64,000 nt of DNA from assembly GCF_001426545.1 (NCBI RefSeq), contig NZ_LMEZ01000001.1:1116506-1180505 (forward strand), written 5' to 3'. Source of the stretch: Mycobacterium sp. Root135 (GTDB taxonomy: Bacteria > Actinomycetota > Actinomycetes > Mycobacteriales > Mycobacteriaceae). The notes below the pieces were generated by a model, which saw only the letters and a program-made list of their open reading frames with translations, made no database searches and was not told where the DNA came from. Both the position numbers and the translations under genes were made by a program. Below are positions 26,955 to 35,601 of the stretch, piece after piece. Numbering within the stretch: position 1 is the first letter of the stretch; each line of letters begins with the position of its first letter.

Positions 26955-28820
26955 TCAACCAGAGGTCGACGGCAGGTCCGCGAGATAGGAGGCGCGGCAG
27001 GCTTGGCGCGCCAGTTTGCCGCTGGTGGTGCGGTCGATCGAGCCCGCGGCAACGATCCGCACGTCCGCGACGGCGACGGCGTGACGGCGCGCCACCGCTG
27101 CGGTGATGTCGGCGACCACGGCGGCATGTTCCACGCGCCCCGCCCCGGCGGCGCGTTCGGCGACGATCACCACTCGTTCGCCGGAGTCGTGCGCGGGCCG
27201 ATGAGGAAGCACGTCGGCGGGCACGGTGAAGGCGGCGACGTAGCCGGACCGGACCACCCGCGAGCTCTCCGAGACGGTCGCCTCGATGTCCTGCGGATAG
27301 TGGTTGCGGCCGTCGACGATGATGAGGTCCTTCATGCGGCCCGTGAGGTAGAGCTCGCCGTCGAGGTAGACGCCGAGGTCACCGGTTCGCAACCAGAGGC
27401 CGTCGTGCGGGGCTCCCTCGGCGTGGCTGCCGCTCGCCAACCGCACCAGCAGCTTGTTGCGAAACGTCTGCTCGGTCTCGAGTTCCCTGCGCCAGTAGCC
27501 GCCCCCGATGTTGTTGCCGTGCAACCAGATTTCGCCGATGGACCCGTCGGCCAGCTCCGAACCGTGCTCGGGGTCGACGATCGCGCCCCACTGGCTACGC
27601 ACCATCTGACCGCAGGAGACGTGGGCGACGCCGTTCGGTGCGGCGGGGTCCACCGGAACGGCCCGGCCCGCCGACAGCGCCTCGCGGTCGAGGAAGATCG
27701 CGGTCGGCTCGGCGTCCGGGGCGATGCTGGCGACCGACAGCGTCGCTTCGGCCATGCCGTAGGACGGCTTGATGGCGCTGCGGGCCAGGCCGTACGGGGC
27801 GAACGCCGCGACGAACTGGTCGACGGCCGTCGGCGTGACCGGCTCCGATCCGTTGAGCAACCCGACCACGTTGCTGAGGTCGAGGGCTTCACCCGCGGCG
27901 GGCAGCCCGCGCTGGGCGGCGAGCGCGAACGCGAAATTGGGTGCGGCCGCGAAGGTTCGACCGTGGGCACCCTCGTCCGCAAGTGCCTTGATCCACCGGC
28001 GCGGTCGCCGCACGAAGGCTTGCGGTGACATCAGGGTGATGTGTCCTCCGCACAAGGCCGGGAACATGATCATCACGAGGCCCATGTCGTGGTGGAGTGG
28101 CAGCCAACTCACACTGCGGATGTCGGTGTCGAGCCCACCGGCGAGAATCATCTGGGCGACGTTGGTACACACGGCCCGGTGGCTGATCTCGACGCCGGCC
28201 GGGGCGCGCGTCGACCCGGAGGTGTACTGCAGATAGGCGATGTCGTCGGTGGCCAGGTGCACGGGGCTGAACAGGTCGCCGACCGTGTCGGGGACGGCGT
28301 CGACGGCAATGATTCGTGGGCGGAGGCTCCGAGGACGCTTGCGGACAAATGTCGTAATCGATTCTGCGGCTGGGCTCGTCGTCAGGATCACCGAGGGAGT
28401 CGCGTCGGCGATCACCGATTCGAGCCGTTCGGCCTGGCCCGCGAATTCGGGTGCGAACAGCGGCACGGCGATGCACCCCGCCTGGACCGCGGCGAAGAAG
28501 CCCACCACGTAGTCGAGACCCTGAGGAGCCAGGATCGCCACGCGCTCCCCCGGCGTGGTCACCTGCTGGAGCCGACCTGCGACGGCTCGCACCCGATCCC
28601 CGAGTTCGGTCCAGGTCAGTTCGATCGCCGATCCGTCGTCCTCACGGGAGTAGTCCAGAAACCGGTACGCCGGCGTGCCGCCGAGCTCACGTGTGTTGCG
28701 GTCCAAGTGCGAAATCAGCGTCACCCCATCGGGGATCGCGACATTGCCTTCGGCGTCCAGAAAGTCGCCGAGGGCACTCTCGGATTGATCAATGTTGTCC
28801 TGCAAGGCTTCCCGACCCAT
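26955..28820 (-). CDS. Fatty-acyl-AMP ligase (FAAL, FadD family)
   Basis: A 621-residue adenylating enzyme. The P-loop motif is YLQYTSGSTRAPAGVEISHRA, followed by SWLPLHHDMGL, a hallmark of FAAL-type FadD proteins, and the catalytic segments YGMAEATLS, WLRTGDLGVY and GRMKDLIIVDGRNHYPQDIE. The C-terminal lysine region reads DRTTSGKLARQACRASYL. FAALs make acyl-adenylates for transfer to polyketide synthases or carrier proteins rather than to CoA. No polyketide synthase is in the window, so its partner is elsewhere or is a stand-alone carrier. Followed by the glycosidase-like lipoprotein gene. Confidence 0.92.
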   Translation of the reverse strand: MGREALQDNIDQSESALGDFLDAEGNVAIPDGVTLISHLDRNTRELGGTPAYRFLDYSREDDGSAIELTWTELGDRVRAVAGRLQQVTTPGERVAILAPQGLDYVVGFFAAVQAGCIAVPLFAPEFAGQAERLESVIADATPSVILTTSPAAESITTFVRKRPRSLRPRIIAVDAVPDTVGDLFSPVHLATDDIAYLQYTSGSTRAPAGVEISHRAVCTNVAQMILAGGLDTDIRSVSWLPLHHDMGLVMIMFPALCGGHITLMSPQAFVRRPRRWIKALADEGAHGRTFAAAPNFAFALAAQRGLPAAGEALDLSNVVGLLNGSEPVTPTAVDQFVAAFAPYGLARSAIKPSYGMAEATLSVASIAPDAEPTAIFLDREALSAGRAVPVDPAAPNGVAHVSCGQMVRSQWGAIVDPEHGSELADGSIGEIWLHGNNIGGGYWRRELETEQTFRNKLLVRLASGSHAEGAPHDGLWLRTGDLGVYLDGELYLTGRMKDLIIVDGRNHYPQDIEATVSESSRVVRSGYVAAFTVPADVLPHRPAHDSGERVVIVAERAAGAGRVEHAAVVADITAAVARRHAVAVADVRIVAAGSIDRTTSGKLARQACRASYLADLPSTSG

Positions 28821-28936
28821 AGGCCGACAATAGTAGAGTGGCTAACCTTTGGATGACCAGAATCCCTGTGTCGCTCGTCACGTAGAGCCCATGGCAACGA
28901 CTTGGTCTCATAGGCTTACCGACCCCGCAACTGCAT

Positions 28937-30061
28937 TCACCGCGGCACGATCCGCCACCTCCCCTCTTGCCGTCGCACCAGACCGGCGAGCTCCAATGTC
29001 GCCAGCGGGCCCAGCAATTCGGTCGGTGGCAGACCGGCGGCCACCGCAAGCTCGTCGACGGTGCGGGCACCGCGGGCGGGCAAGGCGTCGTAGGTGCGCA
29101 GCTCGACGTCGGTGAGGCCGTCCAGTGGCGAGGTCGGCCGGCCCGGTTCAGGCGCCAGCTCGCCGGCGGCGCCGACCACTTCGACGACCTCCTCGACGCG
29201 CGTCACGAGCAATGCGCCGTTCCTGATCAGCACGTGGCACCCCGCCGAGGCAGACGACGTCACCGGGCCTGGATAGGCGCAGACCGGACGGCCGAGGGCC
29301 TCCGCCCAACCGGCGGTGTTGGCTGCGCCGCTGCGCAACCCCGCCTCGACCACCACCGTCGCACCGGAGAGGGCGGCAACCAGGCGGTTGCGGGTGAGGA
29401 ACCGGTGGCGTGCCGGCCGCACGCCCGGCGGATATTCGCTGACCAGCAGGCCCTGCTCGGCGACCCGGCGCAGCATCGCGGTGTGCGCGGCCGGGTAGGG
29501 CACGTCGATCCCACCCGCCAGCACCGCGACCGTGAGACCCTCGGCGCCGAGCGTCGCCCGGTGGGCGACACCGTCGATCCCGAACGCGCCACCCGAGACG
29601 ACGGCCACGTCACGTTCCGCGAGTCCGGCGGCCAGGTCAGCGGCCTGATGCTCGCCGTACATCGTTGCCGCGCGCGTTCCCACGATGGCGCAGGAACGCT
29701 CGGCCACGTCCGCCAGCGAGTCCTCCCCGATCACCCACAACACCATCGGCGCGACACCGGCCGGCCGGTCACACACCGGTGTCCCCCTGAACGACGTGAA
29801 GGCCAGCAGCGGCCAGTCAGGGTCGTCGGGGGTGACCAGCCGACCTCCCAACCGGGCGAGTGCCTCCAAATCCTCTGCTGCACAGTCGACGTCGCGACGC
29901 GCCTCGGTGATCCGCTGCAGCTTCTCGTCCTTCAACCCACCACACTTGATCCGTGCCGCCGCCTCGACGGGTCCGACGTCCGCCACGAAGGCCGACAACT
30001 CCCGGGACGGCGGCTCGACGACTCGCGACAGGTAGGCCCAGGCCTCGTTCTCGTCGGTCAT
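28937..30061 (-). CDS. dprA: DNA processing protein DprA
   Basis: A 374-residue protein of the DprA/Smf family, which binds single-stranded DNA and loads RecA during natural transformation. The Rossmann-like core shows CAIVGTRAATMYGEHQAADLAAGL, VVSGGAFGIDGVAHRATL, GGIDVPYPAAHTAML and NRLVAALSGATVVVEAGLRSGAANTAGWA, all diagnostic. A winged-helix-like C terminus follows (about 310-374). The ATG at 30061 overlaps the end of comM by four bases (ATGA). The yraN-comM-dprA order is that of Rv2898c-Rv2896c. Confidence 0.95.
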   Translation of the reverse strand: MTDENEAWAYLSRVVEPPSRELSAFVADVGPVEAAARIKCGGLKDEKLQRITEARRDVDCAAEDLEALARLGGRLVTPDDPDWPLLAFTSFRGTPVCDRPAGVAPMVLWVIGEDSLADVAERSCAIVGTRAATMYGEHQAADLAAGLAERDVAVVSGGAFGIDGVAHRATLGAEGLTVAVLAGGIDVPYPAAHTAMLRRVAEQGLLVSEYPPGVRPARHRFLTRNRLVAALSGATVVVEAGLRSGAANTAGWAEALGRPVCAYPGPVTSSASAGCHVLIRNGALLVTRVEEVVEVVGAAGELAPEPGRPTSPLDGLTDVELRTYDALPARGARTVDELAVAAGLPPTELLGPLATLELAGLVRRQEGRWRIVPR

Positions 30062-31569
30062 CGCGCACCTCCGTCCTGCCGGAAGCTCAGCGCGGTGTTG
30101 ACGTCTTCCAGCACGGGCATCGTGCGGCCCTTCAGGTCGGCGAGCGTCCACGCGACACGCAGAGTCCGGTCGACGCCACGGACGCTCAGATCACCCTTGT
30201 CGAGGGCGGATCGCAGCGGCGCCATCACAGTCCGGTCGAGACGGAACCGGCGCCTCAGCAACGGTCCGGCGACCTCGGCGTTGGTGCGCACTCCGTAGGG
30301 CGCCCACCTCGCCGCCGCTGCGTCACGGGCCGCGGCCACCCGACCGCGCACCACGGCCGTGGACTCCCCTTCCTCGGATCCGATCGCGCCAGAGGGAACC
30401 GGATGCACTTCCACCCGCAGATCCACGCGATCCATCAGTGGTCCGGACAACTTGCCGAGATACCGCCGCTTGACGACAGCCGGACAGACACAGTCACTGG
30501 ACCTCGCCGGTGCGCACGGACACGGGTTGGCGGCCATCACCAGCTGAAATCGGGCGGGGTACTGTGCAACCCCGTCTCGGCGGGCCAGCCGAATCTCGCC
30601 GTCCTCCAACGGCGTTCGCAGGGCTTCGAGCACGCTGGAGCCGATCTCGGCGCACTCGTCGAGGAAGAGCACTCCGCGGTGCGCGCGGCTCACCGCCCCT
30701 GGGCGAGCAAGACCAGATCCGCCGCCCACCATAGCGGCGACGGTGGACGTGTGGTGCGGTGCGACCAACACCGGCCTGGTGATCAGAGGCGTGCGGCCCG
30801 ACAGCAGACCAGCCACCGAGTGGATGGCCGTGACCTCGAGTGACTCGTCATGGGTGAGGGGAGGCAACAGACCGGGAAGCCGTTGCGCCAGCATCGTCTT
30901 GCCAACCCCCGGCGGACCGGTCAGCAGCAGGTGGTGGGCACCGGCGGCGGCGACCTCGACGGCGAACCTGGCGTGGGTCTGGCCGACGACGTCGGCGAGA
31001 TCGGCGATCGGTTGCTCCTCGGCCTCCACCTCGACCACGCGGTCGTCGAGGGCGCCCTTGCCCGTCGACCACGCCTGCACCTGTCGCAGCGTCCTGGCTC
31101 CCCACACCTCGATGCCGTCGACCAGACTGGCCTCGGCCAGGTTGTCGATCGGCACCACGACCGACGGCCAGCCCTCCCGCTTGGCGGCCAACACCGCGGG
31201 CAGTACGCCCTTGACCGGTCGGACGCGCCCGTCGAGGGCCAGCTCACCGAGCAACACCGTCTTGTCCAAGCGCGCCCAGGACGTCTTCTTCTCCGCCGAG
31301 ATCACGGCCATCGCCAAGGCGATGTCGTATACCGAACCCATCTTGGGCAGGGTGGCCGGCGACAGGGCCAACGTCAGTCGGGTCTGCGGCCATTCGTTGC
31401 CGCAGTTGGTGATTGCCGCCCGCACCCGGTCGCGGGATTCCTGCAGCGCCGCGTCGGGCAGCCCGACGAGGTGCACCCCCGGCAGCCCGTTGGTGATGTC
31501 CGCCTCGATCTCCACGATCGTGCCGTCCACCCCGCGGACCGCGACCGAATACGCCCGTCCCAGCGTCAT
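30058..31569 (-). CDS. comM: ComM/YifB family Mg-chelatase-like AAA+ ATPase
   Basis: A 503-residue protein. The N-terminal Lon-like fold (about residues 1-165, with GLPGVHLVGLPDAALQESRDR and MGSVYDIALAMAV) precedes an AAA+ module with Walker A LLTGPPGVGKTMLAQRLPGL and Walker B LFLDECAEIGS. A zinc-finger-like Cys cluster is in NPCPCAPARSSDCVCP. ComM in Gram-negative bacteria is a helicase that promotes branch migration in natural transformation. The ATG at 31569 gives the length of Rv2897c and overlaps the yraN stop by one base (TGATG). The open frame upstream is a shadow of yraN. Confidence 0.95.
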   Translation of the reverse strand: MTLGRAYSVAVRGVDGTIVEIEADITNGLPGVHLVGLPDAALQESRDRVRAAITNCGNEWPQTRLTLALSPATLPKMGSVYDIALAMAVISAEKKTSWARLDKTVLLGELALDGRVRPVKGVLPAVLAAKREGWPSVVVPIDNLAEASLVDGIEVWGARTLRQVQAWSTGKGALDDRVVEVEAEEQPIADLADVVGQTHARFAVEVAAAGAHHLLLTGPPGVGKTMLAQRLPGLLPPLTHDESLEVTAIHSVAGLLSGRTPLITRPVLVAPHHTSTVAAMVGGGSGLARPGAVSRAHRGVLFLDECAEIGSSVLEALRTPLEDGEIRLARRDGVAQYPARFQLVMAANPCPCAPARSSDCVCPAVVKRRYLGKLSGPLMDRVDLRVEVHPVPSGAIGSEEGESTAVVRGRVAAARDAAAARWAPYGVRTNAEVAGPLLRRRFRLDRTVMAPLRSALDKGDLSVRGVDRTLRVAWTLADLKGRTMPVLEDVNTALSFRQDGGAR

Positions 31570-31940
31570 CACCCCACCGCCCGAAGGTGGGTGATCTCCG
31601 GCGTCGGGCCACGCCCGATGCGGACGCCGACGACGTCGATGCGCACCTTCGACCAGCCGCGGTCCTGGCCGGCCAACCACAGGCCCGCCAACCGGCGCAA
31701 CCGCCTGACCTTCTGCGGCGTCACCGCCTGCTCGACGCCACCGAAGCGGTCGCTGGTGCGCGTCTTCACCTCCACGAACACCACCGCACCGGCCGCGGCA
31801 TCCACGGCGATCACGTCCAGCTCGCCGTACCGGCATCGCCAGTTGCGGGCCAACACCGTCAGCCCCTGCGCCGTCAGATGGTCGACCGCAAGTTGCTCAC
31901 CGAGAGCGCCGATCTGGGCCCGAGTCCACGTTTCCGTCAT
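31569..31940 (-). CDS. YraN/UPF0102 family nuclease-fold protein
   Basis: A 123-residue protein with the restriction-endonuclease-like fold of the UPF0102 family. The motifs ALGEQLAVDHLTAQGLTVLARNWRC, GELDVIAVD, VVFVEVKTRTS and VTPQKVRRLRRLAGLWL give the Glu-Asp-(x)n-Glu-x-Lys active-site pattern of this superfamily. Function in the cell is not established; it is nearly always linked to comM and dprA, as here, suggesting a role in DNA processing. The ATG at 31940 is chosen because the upstream part of the frame has no family match. First gene of the yraN-comM-dprA operon. Confidence 0.92.
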   Translation of the reverse strand: MTETWTRAQIGALGEQLAVDHLTAQGLTVLARNWRCRYGELDVIAVDAAAGAVVFVEVKTRTSDRFGGVEQAVTPQKVRRLRRLAGLWLAGQDRGWSKVRIDVVGVRIGRGPTPEITHLRAVG

Positions 31941-31990
31941 GACCCCACCGTGCGAGTCCGCACCGACAGCCAACTCGAGAAATCACGACG

Positions 31991-32018
31991 TCATCCACAG
32001 ACGCCGATTCATCCACAG
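31991..32018. repeat. Two direct repeats of TCATCCACAG in the yraN upstream region
   Basis: Identical 10-bp copies lie at 31991-32000 and 32009-32018, 18 bases apart, between the divergent yraN operon and a lipoprotein gene. They resemble DnaA-box-like sequence (one or two mismatches from TTATCCACA). A further copy is near 21081 and a perfect TTATCCACA on the reverse strand at 713-721. Confidence 0.5.
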
Positions 32019-32050
32019 GCGTCAAAAACCGTCGTGCCATGATGTGCGCC

Positions 32051-32665
32051 ATGGCAAGCCGACCTCACCACCGGGCCCTCTTGTCCGCACTGCCGCTCGC
32101 GGTGGCCGCGCTGACGGGTGTGGCCTGCGACTCCGGGACCGTGGTGAACACCGACGAGCCCCGGCCCACCGTCGAAACCAGCACCACGCCGCCACCCCCG
32201 CTGGCGAACCGCCCGACCAACGACGCCCTCGTCAACGCCTTCGACTACGCCGCACCCCAGGCAGACGGACAGACCGCCTACTACTTCACCAGCCCCAGCA
32301 AGCGGTGGGTGTGTGCGATCGTGCCGCGCATCGCGGCAGGGTGTCAGTCCTCGACCGGGTCGACGATCCCGATCAAGGGGGCGCCCGACACCGTGCCGGG
32401 GCCAGACGGCACCGACGACGCGCCGAACGCCCTCCAGGTGGGACGGCTGGGCGATCCCGGCTTCGCCGCGCTCGCCGCTCCTGGCTATTCGCTCGTTCCC
32501 GGCCCGGCGGCGATCCTTCCGTTCGGCAAGGTCTTGATCGTGTCCGGATTCCGCTGCAACGTGCAGGAGGCCACCGGCATCTCCTGCGCCAGCGAGGTGT
32601 CCGGCAACGGATTCACCTTCAGCGCAGACGGATTCACGCTTCAGTACACCGATCTGCCCGCGTAG
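32051..32665 (+). CDS. Putative exported lipoprotein of unknown function
   Basis: A 204-residue protein with a signal sequence (RALLSALPLAVAALTGVAC) that may end in a weak lipobox at the Cys, then a Pro/Thr linker and a domain of about 150 residues containing four cysteines (VCAI, GCQS, RCNV, SCAS) likely to form two disulphides outside the cytoplasm. I do not recognise a characterised family; similar short mycobacterial proteins are annotated as hypothetical. The start could also be 32039 or 32042; no ribosome-binding site distinguishes them. It is divergent from yraN and convergent with the coiled-coil exported protein gene. Confidence 0.72.
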   Translation: MASRPHHRALLSALPLAVAALTGVACDSGTVVNTDEPRPTVETSTTPPPPLANRPTNDALVNAFDYAAPQADGQTAYYFTSPSKRWVCAIVPRIAAGCQSSTGSTIPIKGAPDTVPGPDGTDDAPNALQVGRLGDPGFAALAAPGYSLVPGPAAILPFGKVLIVSGFRCNVQEATGISCASEVSGNGFTFSADGFTLQYTDLPA

Positions 32666-32680
32666 GGTCCGCGAACGCGC

Positions 32681-33766
32681 TCAGCCGCGTGGCGTGGTGG
32701 TGATGTGCACGTGGTCGAAGTGGCCGTAACCCGAGGCCTGCGGACCGGCGGGCGTGTAATAGGTGCCGCGCCAGATCACGTCCTGGATTCCGAACCGGCC
32801 GGTGTTGCTCATCGCGAAGGCGAGGATCTCGTTTCCGAGCGCGATGCCCTCGGCACTCTCGGGGTTGGGAATCATGATGTCGATCGCCAGACCGCTGGGA
32901 TGCCACGGCTTGGAGTCCGGGCGGACCCCGTCGATGGCCGAGATCTGGGGGAAGCGCGCGCTGACGGCCCTGGCGGCCAGAATCGTGTTGGGCTGCAAGC
33001 CCACCTCAGACGCCACGCCAACCGGCAACGCCTCGGGAAGGTCTGCGACGGCGACCTCGGGCGGCGGCGCGACGTCGCCGGGCGGTAGTCCAGGCATCGC
33101 GGCAATCGCCGGAATCGCGTTGTCGACGACTGCCTGTTGCTGCGGCGTCAACACCGAATACTGCGCTTCCGCGGCCGCGATCTGACGCAGCAGTTCCTTC
33201 CACTTGCCCTGCAGCTCTTCGCGCACGGCGGCGGCCGATTCGGCTGCGGCGCTGGCACCGGCGGCCGACTTCTCCGACGCCTGGGCCGCGGCGGACGCAC
33301 GCTCCCGTGCCGATCGGAAGTCGGCCAACTGATCGGCGATCCCGGCGGCCACCGTCCGCTGCAGGGACAATTGGTCGATCAGCTGTTGCGGGGACGTCGC
33401 GGTCAACACCGCCGCGAACTGACCGTTGCTCCCGCTGGTGTAGTTCATCACCGCCACCCGGTCGAGCGCGGCCTGATGGGGCGCCAGCTCAGTGTTGGCG
33501 GCTTCGAGAGCCGTCAGGTCGGCACGGTGGCGGTCGGCGGCCGCGGCCTGCTCGGCCAGTTTGGCGTCGACGTCGCGCTGGGCTGCGGTGACGGCCTCGC
33601 GAGTCTGCACGGCCTGCTGGGACAGCTCGTCGAGCTTGGCCAACGCATCGGCTGCCGGGTCGGCGTTGACTTCACCCGTGACCGCTATCGCCACGAGGAG
33701 TCCGGCCACGAGACCGCACGTCGTTCGCCGCAGAGATTGGCGGACCCCGGTCACGCGGATTGTCAC
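32681..33766 (-). CDS. Exported coiled-coil protein with ARB_07466-like C-terminal domain
   Basis: About 361 residues. A signal peptide (CGLVAGLLVAIAVTGEVNADP) is followed by a long Ala/Gln/Glu-rich coiled coil (about residues 35-200), similar to the N-terminal part of mycobacterial RipA/RipB proteins. A Pro-rich linker leads to a globular C-terminal domain with HPSGLAIDIMIPNPES and a final GHFDHVHITTTP, a His/Asp pattern that resembles D,D-peptidase (VanY/M15-type) metal ligands. A role in septal or cell-wall hydrolysis, with the coiled coil as an autoinhibitory or partner-binding segment, is an inference. The start may be GTG 33766 or 33787. Confidence 0.8.
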   Translation of the reverse strand: MTIRVTGVRQSLRRTTCGLVAGLLVAIAVTGEVNADPAADALAKLDELSQQAVQTREAVTAAQRDVDAKLAEQAAAADRHRADLTALEAANTELAPHQAALDRVAVMNYTSGSNGQFAAVLTATSPQQLIDQLSLQRTVAAGIADQLADFRSARERASAAAQASEKSAAGASAAAESAAAVREELQGKWKELLRQIAAAEAQYSVLTPQQQAVVDNAIPAIAAMPGLPPGDVAPPPEVAVADLPEALPVGVASEVGLQPNTILAARAVSARFPQISAIDGVRPDSKPWHPSGLAIDIMIPNPESAEGIALGNEILAFAMSNTGRFGIQDVIWRGTYYTPAGPQASGYGHFDHVHITTTPRG

Positions 33767-33862
33767 GATCCTTCGTTCGGGGACCACTCCTGGCCCGGCC
33801 GTCTACGTCCCCGGGCAAGGCTACGAACTGACACCGACGATGTCTATTCGGCGTCGACCCGG

Positions 33863-34909
33863 TCACCGGGTCCGCGCGAACATCGGCGGGTTGAGCCGGG
33901 CGAAGCCGTCCTGGCGGTGGTAGGGGAAGTACGGGTACGGCGCTTCCCTGGCGCTCACCGCGTCGAGCCGCGCGATCTGCTCGTCGCTCAGCGCCCACCC
34001 CACGGCTCCGAGGTTCTCGGTCAGTTGGGCGGCGTCCCGCGCGCCGACGATGACCGACGACACGGTCGGCCGCCGCAGCAGCCAGTTCAGCGCCACCTGG
34101 GGAACCGACCGCCCGGTCTCCTCGGCAATCGCGTCGAGTTCGTCGACGACGTCGAACAGCAGGGCCTCGTCGACGTGTGGTCCCGCGTCGGCCGTCGCGT
34201 GCAGCCTGCTGCGTTCTGGCACCGCCGCACCGCGCCGAATGCGGCCGGTCAGCCGTCCCCAGCCCAGCGGGCTCCACACCAGGGCGCCCACGCCCTGGTC
34301 GACGGCAAGGGGCATCAGTTCCCACTCGTAGTCCCGCCCGATCAGCGAGTAGTACACCTGGTGCGCGACGTACCGCGACCGGTGCGCGGCGTCCGCGGCC
34401 GACAGCGACTTCATCAGCTGCCATCCCGAGAAGTTGGACACCCCGGCGTATCGGATCTTGCCCTGGCCGATGAGACGGTCGAGGGTGTCGAGCACTTCGT
34501 CGACCGGTGTGTGCGCGTCGTAGGCGTGCAGTTGGAAGAGGTCGACGTGGTCGGTGCCAAGGCGACGCAGGGCGCTCTCCACCGCCTCGACGAGCCGCGA
34601 GCGCGACGTTCCCGCCTGGCCGGGTCCGGCACCGACCGGCAGTCCGGCCTTCGTCGAGATCAGCACCTGGTCGCGCCTGCCCTTCAACGCGGCCCCGAGC
34701 ACCTCCTCGGACGCGCCGTCGGAGTAGACGTCGGCCGTGTCGAACAGCGTGATGCCGGCGTCCAGACACGCGTCGACCATGCGGCGCGCCTCGTCGACGT
34801 CGATGGACCCCCACGCTTCGAAGAAGTCGCCTCGGCCCCCGAATGTCGCTGCACCAAAGCTCAATTCGGAGACGACCAGTCCCGAGTCGCCCACCTGTCG
34901 ATATTCCAC
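33863..34909 (-). CDS. Aldo/keto reductase
   Basis: A 348-residue TIM-barrel NADPH-dependent oxidoreductase of the aldo/keto reductase superfamily (YajO/AKR12-like). The catalytic tetrad is seen as Asp in TLFDTADVYSDGASEEVLG, the Tyr of that segment, Lys in LISTKAGLPVG and His in LFQLHAYDAHTPVDEVL. The NADPH-binding C-terminal motif is VSSVIVGARDAAQLTENLGAV. The second GTG, at 34909, is preferred over 34915 since it has AAGGAG five bases upstream. It is divergent from a TetR gene, and a 22-bp operator-like dyad lies directly upstream, so it is probably the regulated target. Substrate unknown, probably an aldehyde or ketone xenobiotic. Confidence 0.92.
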   Translation of the reverse strand: MEYRQVGDSGLVVSELSFGAATFGGRGDFFEAWGSIDVDEARRMVDACLDAGITLFDTADVYSDGASEEVLGAALKGRRDQVLISTKAGLPVGAGPGQAGTSRSRLVEAVESALRRLGTDHVDLFQLHAYDAHTPVDEVLDTLDRLIGQGKIRYAGVSNFSGWQLMKSLSAADAAHRSRYVAHQVYYSLIGRDYEWELMPLAVDQGVGALVWSPLGWGRLTGRIRRGAAVPERSRLHATADAGPHVDEALLFDVVDELDAIAEETGRSVPQVALNWLLRRPTVSSVIVGARDAAQLTENLGAVGWALSDEQIARLDAVSAREAPYPYFPYHRQDGFARLNPPMFARTR

Positions 34910-34919
34910 TTCCACTCCT

Positions 34920-34941
34920 TAACGAGACGATGTTCCCGTTA
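34920..34941. promoter_or_regulatory. 22-bp dyad TAACGA-N9-C-CCGTTA type, candidate TetR operator 1
   Basis: The arms TAACG and CGTTA are separated by 12 bases. The same structure and flanking letters (TAACGA at the left, TCCCGTTA at the right) recur at 34966-34987. It lies directly upstream of the aldo/keto reductase start. Confidence 0.75.
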
Positions 34942-34965
34942 GTGAGGTTAACACCCATCCGTTCT

Positions 34966-34987
34966 TAACGACACTGCAGTCCCGTTA
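34966..34987. promoter_or_regulatory. 22-bp dyad, candidate TetR operator 2
   Basis: Second copy of the TAACGA...TCCCGTTA dyad, 46 bases centre-to-centre from the first and ten bases before the tetR ATG. Both arms and spacing are identical; only the inner bases differ. This is what an autoregulating TetR repressor with two sites would need. Confidence 0.75.
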
Positions 34988-34997
34988 TGATGGGCGC

Positions 34998-35591
34998 ATG
35001 ACCGCCGTGACCAGACCTGGCGGCCGCACCGCCGCCGTCAGGGACGCGGTCTTGCGCGCCACCGCCGACCTACTCGTCGAATCCGGCCTCGGGGGCGTCG
35101 AATTGGCCGCGGTCGCCGAGCGGGCCGGGGTCGGCAAGTCGACCGTCTACCGGCGCTGGGGAACGGTTGCGGCACTCGTCGCTGACCTGCTGGTCGACAT
35201 GGCGGACACCTCGTCGCCGCATCCAGCCACCGGATCGCTGTCCACCGACCTGCTGTCCGCCGCGAAACTGATCCGGCGCACGTTGACCGACCCGCGCCAA
35301 GGCCCGCTGTTCAAGGCGATCATCGCCACCGCCACCTGCGACCCGACCACTGCCAACGCCCTGGCTGCCTTCTACCGCAAGCGCGTCGACGAGGTGTCAC
35401 ACGTCGTCGCCGACGCCGTCGAACGCGGCGAGGCCCCGGACGGCATGGACGCGCGCGAGGTGATCCGGCACCTGTCGGCGCCGCTGTACTACCGCTTCAT
35501 GACCGACACGGCCCCGATCACGGCCGCCGACGTTCGACGGTCGGTGGCCCTGACCATGGCCGGCGTGGACGCCGGTGTCTTCGGCCCGTGA
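34998..35591 (+). CDS. TetR family transcriptional regulator
   Basis: A 197-residue regulator. The helix-turn-helix is at about residues 28-52 (GGVELAAVAERAGVGKSTVYRRW), preceded by the usual helix AVRDAVLRATADLLVESG. The C-terminal domain resembles the TetR_C_16/11 type with LFKAIIATATCDP and RKRVDEVSHVV. It is divergent from the aldo/keto reductase gene, and twin 22-bp dyads fill the intergenic region, so self-repression and repression of the reductase are likely. Ligand unknown. Confidence 0.92.
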   Translation: MTAVTRPGGRTAAVRDAVLRATADLLVESGLGGVELAAVAERAGVGKSTVYRRWGTVAALVADLLVDMADTSSPHPATGSLSTDLLSAAKLIRRTLTDPRQGPLFKAIIATATCDPTTANALAAFYRKRVDEVSHVVADAVERGEAPDGMDAREVIRHLSAPLYYRFMTDTAPITAADVRRSVALTMAGVDAGVFGP

Positions 35592-35601
35592 GCCGCGCGA
35601 G

